Assembly (NCBI GenBank): GCA_934435195.1 | Contig: CAKSAJ010000046.1 | Coordinates: 1-10,692, forward strand | DNA length: 10,692 nt | Source of the DNA: an uncultured Schaedlerella sp. | GTDB lineage: Bacteria; Bacillota; Clostridia; Lachnospirales; Lachnospiraceae | Direction: 5' to 3' | In this document: positions 1 to 4,690 of the stretch, in pieces | How positions within the stretch are numbered: position 1 is the first letter of the stretch | Layout of the letters: the number at the start of each line of letters is the position of its first letter | The notes under the pieces: model-generated | The model's input: the letters and a program-made list of their open reading frames with translations, nothing else | The model's database searches: none | Told to the model about the DNA's origin: nothing | Translations under genes and position numbers: made by a program

Positions 1-6
1 ATCGAG

Positions 7-12
7 GAAGTT
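7..12 (+). repeat. right arm of a cassette-junction repeat (partial, at window edge)
   Basis: GAAGTT here matches the right arm of the inverted-repeat elements found between the next genes (393-398 and 1234-1239). It sits directly in front of the first gene, and the overlapping GAGGAAG serves as that gene's ribosome site. The left half would lie outside the window. Six bases alone would mean little; position and pattern make the call. Confidence 0.4.
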
Positions 13-15
13 ACT

Positions 16-360
16 ATGAAAAAATGTAGATATTGTGGCAAAGAATTAGATAGTAATTTGGAATTTTGTAGCAGTGAGTGCGAAAACAGCTATAGAAAGA
101 TAATTGAAAAAGATAGACATAAAATTAAGTATTTCATTTCGGGCATTATTTTAGGGTTTTTAGCTATGTTTTATGGTGTTGTGTCAAGCCGCAATTGCAT
201 GATTGGAAGTGGAATTATAGTAATGGGGGTCACTGTTGTTGTGCTTCCATTTACTACTCCAGAAACAACTGCTTTATTTGGAAATAAAAAGGCGAGATTT
301 ATCGGAAGAATATTAGGTATGATACTTATAGCGGTTGGAATATGGGTAGGGTTTATTTGA
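16..360 (+). CDS. small zinc-ribbon membrane protein
   Basis: The 114-residue product starts with a cysteine motif, C4-x2-C7-x10-C18-x3-C22, which fits a short zinc ribbon of the DUF2116 type. A charged linker (about 25-37) follows, then three hydrophobic segments at about 38-56, 61-80 and 95-113. This predicts a cytoplasmic metal-binding head on a small integral membrane protein. The start is set by GAGGAAG about six bases upstream. The gene is followed immediately by a cassette-junction repeat, and the next gene on the same strand is also a small membrane protein. No specific role can be given: such proteins are common in Firmicute accessory regions and mostly uncharacterised. The zinc ribbon is read from the cysteine pattern; zinc binding is inferred. 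Confidence 0.75.
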   Translation: MKKCRYCGKELDSNLEFCSSECENSYRKIIEKDRHKIKYFISGIILGFLAMFYGVVSSRNCMIGSGIIVMGVTVVVLPFTTPETTALFGNKKARFIGRILGMILIAVGIWVGFI

Positions 361-363
361 TGA

Positions 364-399
364 CAACTTCAGTCTTTAGAGCAAATTAATCAGAAGTTG
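364..399 (+). repeat. junction repeat A (AACTTC...GAAGTT inverted arms)
   Basis: CAACTTC at 364-370 is perfectly complementary to GAAGTTG at 393-399, with 22 bases between. It begins four bases after the stop of the zinc-ribbon gene and ends just before GAGGAG, the ribosome site of the next gene. There is no T-run, so it does not look like a terminator. It shares the outer AACTTC/GAAGTT arms with the elements after the next two genes, but its centre differs. Confidence 0.6.
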
Positions 400-415
400 A
401 GAGGAGATTTCTATA

Positions 416-781
416 ATGTTTATATTTTTATCTGTGTGTTCACTTTTAGTACCGTTATCTATGATTATATTGGGATATACGTGGAAAGATAAGCCTCCTA
501 AAGATCGGCAGGGAAGTTCGGGATATCGAACTACTATGTCAAGGATGAATGATGAAACATGGAGATATGCACACAGATGTTGGGGCTGGATAAACTTTGT
601 TTTAGGAATCATTCTGGTGATACTATCGATTTTTATTTTGATTTTAACGAAAGATAATACAAACTTTGAAATGATTTCTGTTTATTTGGTGTTTTTACAA
701 TTAGGAATTATGGTGCTTACAATTATTCCGACAGAATTTTTGTTGCATAAGCATTTTACAAAGCAAGGAATGAAAAAATAG
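416..781 (+). CDS. SdpI-like small integral membrane protein
   Basis: The 121-residue product has a hydrophobic N-terminal segment (about 1-21), a loop with the motif GYRTTMSRMNDETWRYAHR (36-54), and two further membrane segments (about 58-78 and 86-106). The GYRT...S...N...W..A pattern is the hallmark of the SdpI/YhfL C-terminal domain. In Bacillus subtilis SdpI is the immunity protein against the SdpC killing factor and also sequesters the SdpR repressor. Many family members are single-domain proteins of unknown role. No SdpC-like toxin or SdpR-like regulator is visible in the window, so immunity is a family association only. GAGGAG at 401-406, nine bases upstream, fixes the start. The gene is flanked on both sides by junction repeats, which suggests it may have arrived as a mobile unit. 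Confidence 0.7.
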   Translation: MFIFLSVCSLLVPLSMIILGYTWKDKPPKDRQGSSGYRTTMSRMNDETWRYAHRCWGWINFVLGIILVILSIFILILTKDNTNFEMISVYLVFLQLGIMVLTIIPTEFLLHKHFTKQGMKK

Positions 782-783
782 CT

Positions 784-820
784 AACTTCCAATTGGCGAA
801 AACGAAAATCGGAATTTGGA
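784..820 (+). repeat. junction repeat B
   Basis: The element begins a few bases after the SdpI-like gene. Its first 11 bases (784-794) are identical to those of the element at 1203-1213, and CGAA and GAAAAT blocks follow in the same order in both. The right arm (AATTTGG) pairs with the left arm (CCAATT) only with a bulge, and it runs straight into GGAGGAG, the ribosome site of the next gene. It therefore looks like a degenerate copy of the same element. Confidence 0.6.
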
Positions 821-824
821 GGAG
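818..824 (+). promoter_or_regulatory. ribosome binding site that decides the start at 834
   Basis: GGAGGAG lies nine bases before the ATG at 834. A reading frame opening at the TTG at 816 would have to read through this site, so 834 is taken as the true start. The site coincides with the right arm of junction repeat B. Confidence 0.8.
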
Positions 825-833
825 AGTGAAAAA

Positions 834-1202
834 ATGAATATACATGAATTTTGGAAAGCAGTTCTCGTTCAAGATGAGAATGAAATTAGAAAATATTTTC
901 ATGAGGATGCATATGTAAATTGGCATTGTACAAATGAACATTTCAATCTGGACGAGTATATTATTGCGAATTGCGAATATCCCGGAGAATGGAATGGAGT
1001 GGTTGAAAGAACAGAAGAAATAGGTAATTTACTGGTAACAGTTGCTAATGTATATCCGAAGGATAAGAGTGCTTCATTCCATGTAACGTCATTTATTAAA
1101 ATTGTTAATGATAAGATTATTTCATTGGATGAGTATTGGGCTGATGATAGTGATGCTCCGCAATGGAGATTGGATAAGCATATTGGAACTGTGATAAAAT
1201 GA
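834..1202 (+). CDS. NTF2-like / SnoaL-like protein
   Basis: The 122-residue product has the length and layout of a single-domain NTF2-fold protein. It has an N-terminal helical stretch beginning NIHEFWKAV, then YFHEDAYVNWHCTNEHF (21-37), and a strand-rich second half with FHVTSFIKIVNDKI (82-95). It ends in DEYWADDSDAPQWR (99-112), a tail common in the Firmicute 'nuclear transport factor 2 family' proteins of the SnoaL/DUF4440 type. The fold is a cone that can bind or act on small molecules, but no substrate can be deduced. GGAGGAG nine bases upstream of ATG 834 fixes the start. The stop codon overlaps the next junction repeat. No partner enzyme is nearby; it is the third unrelated small gene in this array. 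The fold assignment is from sequence pattern and is fairly confident; the function is unknown. Confidence 0.7.
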   Translation: MNIHEFWKAVLVQDENEIRKYFHEDAYVNWHCTNEHFNLDEYIIANCEYPGEWNGVVERTEEIGNLLVTVANVYPKDKSASFHVTSFIKIVNDKIISLDEYWADDSDAPQWRLDKHIGTVIK

Positions 1203-1241
1203 AACTTCCAATTTGTCGAACACATGAAAATTTGAAGTTTC
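1201..1241 (+). repeat. junction repeat C (best-formed hairpin)
   Basis: GAAACTTC at 1201-1208 pairs perfectly with GAAGTTTC at 1234-1241. After one C/T mismatch (1209/1233) the stem continues AATTT/AAATT to a 13-base loop. Its left half shares 11 identical bases with junction repeat B. It begins inside the stop codon of the NTF2-like gene. A TTTTT run sits about eight bases beyond the stem, too far for a classical terminator, although weak termination is possible. Confidence 0.65.
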
Positions 1242-1265
1242 GTAAGGATTTTTAAAACTGTCTCA

Positions 1266-1294
1266 TTGTATGGTTTTGTTTATTAAGATATGAT
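1266..1294 (+). promoter_or_regulatory. possible sigma-A promoter for the MGMT-like gene
   Basis: TTGTAT (1266-1271) and TATGAT (1289-1294) are separated by 17 bases, and the start codon lies 20 bases further on. The -35 box is weak and the resulting leader would be short, so this is tentative. It would give the gene expression independent of the upstream array. Confidence 0.4.
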
Positions 1295-1314
1295 TGGCTT
1301 GGAGGTGATACATT

Positions 1315-1791
1315 ATGGCAAATGAAGATAAAAAAGATTTTAATGCTATGCTTATGGATAGCAAGGATATGCCAAAAGTTCAAAGCATAACAGATGAAAA
1401 GAGCATCGAAAAATATGGTGGAGATAAAATGTATTTTGCCCCACCTATTGACTACGACAAAGTAATGCGACTTGTGCCTTGTGGAAAATTACTTACAGTA
1501 GGTACAATAAGGGAGTTCTTTGCTAAACAAAATGGTGCTGATTTTACAGAGCCAATTACAGCTGGAATTTTTGTTTCGATAGTCGCATGGGCGAGTTATC
1601 AGCGTGCAGAAGATAAAACCCCTTATTGGAGAACATTAAAAGCAAAAGGGGAATTAAATGCAAAGTATCCAGGAGGCGTTGAGGCACAAAAGGAGATGCT
1701 TGAAAAAGAGGGACATATCGTAATCCAAAAAGGTAGAACCAATATTAAGTATTATGTTAAGGACTACGAAAAAGCATTATTTACATTGTAA
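1315..1791 (+). CDS. MGMT-family alkyltransferase-like protein without active cysteine
   Basis: The 158-residue product has a charged N-terminal extension (1-45) and then a region matching the DNA-binding domain of O6-methylguanine-DNA methyltransferases. Visible elements are VPCGKLLTVGTI (54-65, compare the family's IPxGxVxTYGxIA), TPYWRTLKAKGEL (102-114) and QKEMLEKEGH (125-134, compare qxxLLexEGv). Active enzymes carry PCHR, where the Cys accepts the alkyl group. Here the equivalent is PYWR (103-106), so direct alkyl transfer is not expected. Alkyltransferase-like (ATL) proteins with Cys replaced bind alkylated guanine and hand it to nucleotide excision repair, so a DNA-binding or damage-sensing role is the inference. 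The stretch 66-101 is hard to align with ATL proteins. GGAGG at 1301-1305, nine bases upstream, fixes the start. It lies between the cassette-like array and the tRNA gene. Confidence 0.65.
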   Translation: MANEDKKDFNAMLMDSKDMPKVQSITDEKSIEKYGGDKMYFAPPIDYDKVMRLVPCGKLLTVGTIREFFAKQNGADFTEPITAGIFVSIVAWASYQRAEDKTPYWRTLKAKGELNAKYPGGVEAQKEMLEKEGHIVIQKGRTNIKYYVKDYEKALFTL

Positions 1792-1830
1792 TAGATAATG
1801 TGAAAATTCCGTCCCTACTGGCTCTACAAA

Positions 1831-1859
1831 ATAAAAAACCCATGCATTCACATGGGTTT
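1831..1859 (-). terminator. intrinsic terminator of tRNA-Leu
   Basis: AAACCCATG (1836-1844) and CATGGGTTT (1851-1859) form a perfect 9-bp stem with a 6-base loop. On the - strand the stem is followed by TTTTTTAT, which ends transcription of the tRNA just upstream. On the + strand it may also weakly block read-through from the MGMT-like gene. Confidence 0.85.
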
Positions 1860-1867
1860 CTGCCTAG

Positions 1868-1951
1868 TGCGGAAGAAGAGACTTGAACTCTCACAGGATA
1901 AACTCCCACTAGAACCTGAATCTAGCGCGTCTGCCATTCCGCCACTTCCGC
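1868..1951 (-). tRNA. tRNA-Leu, anticodon CAG
   Basis: Read on the - strand, the acceptor arms GCGGAAG (1945-1951) and CTTCCGC (1869-1875) pair perfectly, with discriminator A at 1868. The anticodon stem CTAGA/TCTAG encloses the loop TTCAGGT, giving anticodon CAG, which reads the leucine codon CUG. The T arm contains GTTCAAGTC. The long variable arm (TGGGAGTTTATCCTGTG region) marks a class II tRNA such as Leu. CCA is not encoded, so it must be added by the CCA-adding enzyme. The gene has its own promoter and terminator and stands alone. Confidence 0.95.
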
Positions 1952-1963
1952 TCGACAAGTGAT

Positions 1964-1992
1964 AGTATATCAATAATTGGGTGGTTTGTAAA
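1964..1992 (-). promoter_or_regulatory. sigma-A promoter of tRNA-Leu
   Basis: On the - strand, TTTACA (1987-1992) and TATACT (1964-1969) are separated by exactly 17 bases. The -10 box ends 12 bases before the mature tRNA 5' end, so a short 5' leader would be removed by RNase P. Confidence 0.85.
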
Positions 1993-2095
1993 CCCTAAAA
2001 CTCTAAAAAAATAAAAAAAGTCAATTTGTTTAAAAAATACAAAAAATCAGAAAATTTAGAAAAAAAGTAGGAATGTAAAAATTATTGTTATTTTT
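1993..2095. other. A-tract-rich, probably curved intergenic DNA
   Basis: No gene is visible here. The stretch carries eight runs of four to seven A on the + strand: 1997-2000, 2005-2011, 2013-2019, 2032-2037, 2041-2046, 2051-2054, 2060-2066 and 2077-2080. Many are spaced 8-10 bases centre to centre, close to one helical turn. Phased A-tracts bend DNA and act as upstream elements for RNA polymerase. The block lies between the divergent promoters of the tRNA and the H1-like gene and ends at the -35 box of the latter. Confidence 0.5.
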
Positions 2096-2124
2096 TTGAC
2101 CTTTTCAATAAAATGAGGTACAAT
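2096..2124 (+). promoter_or_regulatory. sigma-A promoter of the H1-like protein
   Basis: TTGACC (2096-2101) and TACAAT (2119-2124) are separated by 17 bases, a near-consensus housekeeping promoter. The A-rich block upstream could act as an UP element. The predicted leader is about 58 bases long. Confidence 0.85.
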
Positions 2125-2189
2125 AACACTTGTAGCAAAAAATGAAATCGAGTCAGAATACTTGAATATTTATTAGGAGGGAACAAGTA

Positions 2190-2759
2190 ATGGCAAGAAA
2201 AACATTAAAAGAGCAAAAAGCAGCTAAAGCGTTAAAGACAGCAGAACAGACAGCGTTAAAGAATGAGACAGCAGCAGAGGCAACAGCAGAGGCAGCAGCA
2301 TCTTCTATAAAAGAAACAAAGACAACAGAGACAGTAAAAGAAGAAGTTAAAAAAGTTGAGACTAAAAAAGTTGAGCCTAAGAAGGTAGAAGCAAAACCAG
2401 CTCCAAAGGCAATTTCAACTCAGAAAGACACAACAAAAGGAATTGAGACAAAAGCAGCAGTTCTTGTAGATGCACCGGCAAAAGAAGAGAAAGCACCTGC
2501 AAAGAAAACAGCAGCAAAGAAAGCACCTGCAAAGAAGACAACAGCAAAGAAAGCTGAAGTAAAAACAGAGATGTTCCTTCAGTTTGCTGGAAAAGAATAT
2601 ACAGAGAAAGAAATCTTCCAGAAAGTAAAAGACGTTTGGACAAAAGTTCTGAAGAACAAAGTTGGTGATTTGAAAGACGTTAAGATTTACTTAAAACCAG
2701 AAGATTCAGCAGCTTACTATGTAATCAACGGAGATACAACAGGTAGAGTTGAACTGTAA
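2190..2759 (+). CDS. Lys/Ala-rich histone H1-like protein with DUF6465-type C-terminal domain
   Basis: The first ~127 of 189 residues are low-complexity, dominated by Lys, Ala, Glu and Thr. They include KKVET/KKVEP/KKVEA pentads (54-68) and two tandem decads, KAPAKKTAAK and KAPAKKTTAK (101-120), like the tails of eukaryotic H1 and bacterial Hc1-type proteins. The folded C-terminal part (128-189, beginning MFLQFAGKEYTEKEI and ending TGRVEL) resembles DUF6465, a domain I know mainly from Lachnospiraceae. There is no signal peptide or membrane segment, so it is cytoplasmic. The basic tail suggests nucleic-acid binding and a nucleoid-associated role; that is inference. AGGAGG at 2175-2180, nine bases before ATG, fixes the start. 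A near-consensus promoter and a strong terminator make it a single-gene unit that is probably well expressed. Repetitive tails of this kind often vary in length between strains. Confidence 0.8.
   Translation: MARKTLKEQKAAKALKTAEQTALKNETAAEATAEAAASSIKETKTTETVKEEVKKVETKKVEPKKVEAKPAPKAISTQKDTTKGIETKAAVLVDAPAKEEKAPAKKTAAKKAPAKKTTAKKAEVKTEMFLQFAGKEYTEKEIFQKVKDVWTKVLKNKVGDLKDVKIYLKPEDSAAYYVINGDTTGRVEL
2490..2549 (+). repeat. two tandem 30-bp coding repeats
   Basis: Positions 2490-2519 and 2520-2549 are near-identical copies encoding KAPAKKTAAK and KAPAKKTTAK. Changes in copy number would lengthen or shorten the basic tail without shifting the frame. Confidence 0.75.
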
Positions 2760-2794
2760 GATTAAATAAGAAAAGAATATAAGATTATACATAA

Positions 2795-2848
2795 GAAGAG
2801 AAATGGTATTTCTAACAAGGGTACTATTTCTCTTTTTCATTTTTTTAT
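2795..2848 (+). terminator. strong intrinsic terminator after the H1-like gene
   Basis: AGAGAAATGGTA (2797-2808) pairs with TACTATTTCTCT (2822-2833) with one G-T wobble. The stem is followed by TTTT, CAT and a further run of seven T. Confidence 0.9.
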
Positions 2849-2936
2849 ATTATCCAATTTCAGTAGAAAAGAGAAAGAAAATGGAGTAAAATTAATGTGT
2901 TGAGATTAGAAGATAGATTAAAAGGATGGTGACAAG

Positions 2937-3224
2937 ATGAGTTATGCTATTTTAAGTAATGATGAAAAATATACAATTTTTAGTTATAAGGGATATGTGA
3001 TTCGATTTAAAGCCCCCTATTCTTTAGAATGTTATACGTCAGTAAAAGAATGGGATAATGGTTATCTTGTTGTGATGGCAAAATATACACATAATGTAGA
3101 AAGCGAAGAAGAGTATATTGATTTAATCCCTATACTTGAGGACTTATATATTTCACCGAAAACATTTTTGAAATCAATAAAGGAGGTAAAAATAATAGAT
3201 GATAAACATAAAAAAAATTGCTGA
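2937..3224 (+). CDS. small conserved-looking protein of unknown function
   Basis: I cannot assign this 95-residue protein to a characterised family. It is acidic to neutral, with no signal peptide, membrane segment or cysteine motif; the only two Cys are at 32 and 95. Aromatic-rich blocks YTIFSYKGYVIRF (12-24) and EWDNGYLVVMAKY (38-50) look like beta strands, and EEEYIDLIPILEDLYISP (57-74) looks helical. This suggests a compact alpha/beta domain. I recall similar small Lachnospiraceae proteins beginning with a SYAILS-type segment, encoded beside a second small gene, but cannot verify a domain name. AGGATGGTG about eight bases before ATG is the ribosome site. Its last codons overlap the ribosome site and start of a 20-codon frame that may be a remnant of that partner. 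Basic KHKKNC at the end may be read-out past the ancestral stop. Confidence 0.7.
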   Translation: MSYAILSNDEKYTIFSYKGYVIRFKAPYSLECYTSVKEWDNGYLVVMAKYTHNVESEEEYIDLIPILEDLYISPKTFLKSIKEVKIIDDKHKKNC

Positions 3225-3261
3225 TGAAGCAGATATGATAGTTAATGGATATGTATCTTAA
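3199..3261 (+). pseudogene. 20-codon remnant of a coupled downstream gene
   Basis: A near-perfect AAGGAGG (3180-3186) precedes ATG at 3199. The frame encodes MINIKKIADEADMIVNGYVS, then TAA, and overlaps the end of the previous gene in another frame. A strong, well-placed ribosome site and a natural-looking N-terminus followed by a quick stop suggest the 5' end of a longer gene lost to a truncation; no continuation is seen in the other frames before the next gene at 3306. The alternative is a genuine tiny peptide made by translational coupling. I recall similar openings (ADMIVNGY) on longer Lachnospiraceae proteins, which favours the remnant, but this is memory and not a search. Confidence 0.4.
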
Positions 3262-3293
3262 GTGGGCTCAGTATAGTGAAAATGGATTTTTCG

Positions 3294-3300
3294 GGGAGGT
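3294..3300 (+). promoter_or_regulatory. ribosome binding site that decides the start at 3306
   Basis: GGGGAGG lies five bases before ATG 3306. The in-frame ATG at 3276 would place this site inside the coding region and has no ribosome site of its own. Confidence 0.75.
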
Positions 3301-3305
3301 TTAAG

Positions 3306-3893
3306 ATGAATCGATTAGAGCAGCAGCTTCAATTTATTTTGGAAATTGATAAAGTAAAAAAGATTATACGTCAGACACCGCTTTCAGATGCATCACGCAA
3401 GGAGAATGATGCAGAGCATTCCTGGCATATCGCATTGATGGCATATTTGCTTCAGGAATACGCAGAGGAACCGGTTGAAGTATCAAAAGTAATGTTGATG
3501 GTACTGATCCATGATCTGGTGGAGATTGATGCGGGTGATACCTATGCATATGATGAGGAAGGTGCAAAGACAAAGGATGAGCGGGAAAGAAAAGCAGCTG
3601 ACCGTATTTTTGGAATGTTACCGGAAGAGCAAGGAATGTATTTAAAAGCCCTGTGGGAAGAATTTGAAGCGTACGAGACAGCAGAGGCGAAGTATGCACA
3701 TATGCTTGATAATTTCCAGCCATTATTGTTAAATGATGCCGCTGGTGGAATTAGTTGGACAGAGCATCAAGTGAAGAAATCACAAATTTATAAAAGAAAT
3801 GAAAAAGTGGAAGAAACATCTGCTGTGATCTGGAAATGTATGCAAGATAAAATAGATAAGCATATTCAGGCAGGTCATGTTTTGGATGAGTGA
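3306..3893 (+). CDS. HD-domain hydrolase, YfbR/HDDC2-like
   Basis: The 195-residue product is a complete single HD domain of the HD_3 type. Visible metal and catalytic residues are E37-H38 in ENDAEHSWHIALMAYLL, the H69-D70 pair in VLIHDLVEIDAGD, and D135 in AHMLDNFQPLLL. The MNRLEQQLQFILEIDKVK opening and the RQTPLSDASRKENDAEHSW motif are typical of the family that includes E. coli YfbR and human HDDC2, 5'-deoxynucleotidases acting on dNMPs. Cytoplasmic. Substrate specificity in Firmicutes is not established, so 'nucleotide phosphohydrolase' is the safe call. GGGGAGG at 3294-3300 puts the start at 3306, giving a family-typical length. The sirtuin gene follows after 55 bases on the same strand with no terminator between, so the two are probably cotranscribed. 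Confidence 0.85.
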   Translation: MNRLEQQLQFILEIDKVKKIIRQTPLSDASRKENDAEHSWHIALMAYLLQEYAEEPVEVSKVMLMVLIHDLVEIDAGDTYAYDEEGAKTKDERERKAADRIFGMLPEEQGMYLKALWEEFEAYETAEAKYAHMLDNFQPLLLNDAAGGISWTEHQVKKSQIYKRNEKVEETSAVIWKCMQDKIDKHIQAGHVLDE

Positions 3894-3948
3894 TGTAAGT
3901 TGGGCGTCTTATAGACGTATCGGAGATTAATACAAGGGGTGATATGCG

Positions 3949-4680
3949 ATGTATGAGAAAGAAACAGAACAGTTGCAGAAAATGATTGACGAAAGTCAGA
4001 ATATTGTCTTTTTCGGAGGTGCAGGAGTATCGACGGAGAGTGGAATTCCGGATTTTAGAAGTGCGGATGGTATTTATCATCAGTCTTATAAATATTCACC
4101 GGAACAGGTAGTGAGTCATTCTTTTTTTATACAGCATACAGAAGCTTTTTACGAATTCTATAAAGAGAAAATGATGATGCTGGATGCAAAGCCGAATGCG
4201 GCGCATAGAAAGCTTGCAGAACTGGAAGCAGCAGGGAAGCTGAAGGCAGTTGTAACACAGAATATCGACGGACTGCATCAGGCAGCAGGAAGCAAAACGG
4301 TATATGAATTACATGGGAGCATTATGAGAAATTATTGCATGGATTGTCATGAATTTTATGATGCGGAATATGTGAAAAATTCGGATGGGATACCAAGATG
4401 CAAAAAATGTGGAGGGATTATTAAACCGGATGTTGTTCTTTATGAAGAAGGACTGGATTCTGCAACGATTCAAGGCGCTGTAAATGCAATCAGTCAGGCC
4501 GATATGCTAATCATCGGAGGCACTTCATTGGTCGTATATCCGGCGGCCGGATTTATTGATTACTTCAATGGAAAATATTTAGCAGTAATCAATAAATCGG
4601 AGACCGGAAGGGCTGTGAGGTCGAATTTGACAATTTCAGCCCCGATTGGAGAAGTAATGGAGAAAATTATAGTTAGATAA
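3949..4680 (+). CDS. cobB: NAD-dependent protein deacylase, sirtuin (CobB/SIR2)
   Basis: The 243-residue product has all the sirtuin signatures. GGAGVSTESGIPDFRS (23-38) binds NAD, TQNIDGLH (103-110) contains the conserved Gln, Asn and Asp, and ELHGS (120-124) carries the catalytic H122. C130, C133, C151 and C154 form the structural zinc site, and GTSLVVYPAAG (191-201) closes the NAD pocket. It removes acetyl or related acyl groups from lysines using NAD, releasing nicotinamide and O-acyl-ADP-ribose, in the cytoplasm. The FGE segment of many bacterial sirtuins reads YEEGLD (165-170) here, a variant I associate with Firmicute homologs. AAGGGGTGAT about seven bases upstream is the ribosome site. 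It is probably in an operon with the HD hydrolase and is ended by a terminator inside the convergent exporter gene. Confidence 0.95.
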   Translation: MYEKETEQLQKMIDESQNIVFFGGAGVSTESGIPDFRSADGIYHQSYKYSPEQVVSHSFFIQHTEAFYEFYKEKMMMLDAKPNAAHRKLAELEAAGKLKAVVTQNIDGLHQAAGSKTVYELHGSIMRNYCMDCHEFYDAEYVKNSDGIPRCKKCGGIIKPDVVLYEEGLDSATIQGAVNAISQADMLIIGGTSLVVYPAAGFIDYFNGKYLAVINKSETGRAVRSNLTISAPIGEVMEKIIVR

Positions 4681-4690
4681 GAAAAGTCGT

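Noticed and set aside
816..833. Extended start (TTG 816) for the NTF2-like gene
   Set aside because: The extra codons consist of the GGAGGAG ribosome site itself; ATG 834 is correctly spaced.
2377..2643. Leucine-rich open frame on the - strand
   Set aside because: It is the mirror of the Lys/Ala/Glu-rich repeats of the H1-like gene, whose codons read as Leu/Ser on the other strand. No ribosome site or promoter.
3905..3917. Short hairpin CGTCT-TAT-AGACG between the HD and sirtuin genes
   Set aside because: Only 5 bp and no T-run; compatible with chance and too weak for a terminator.
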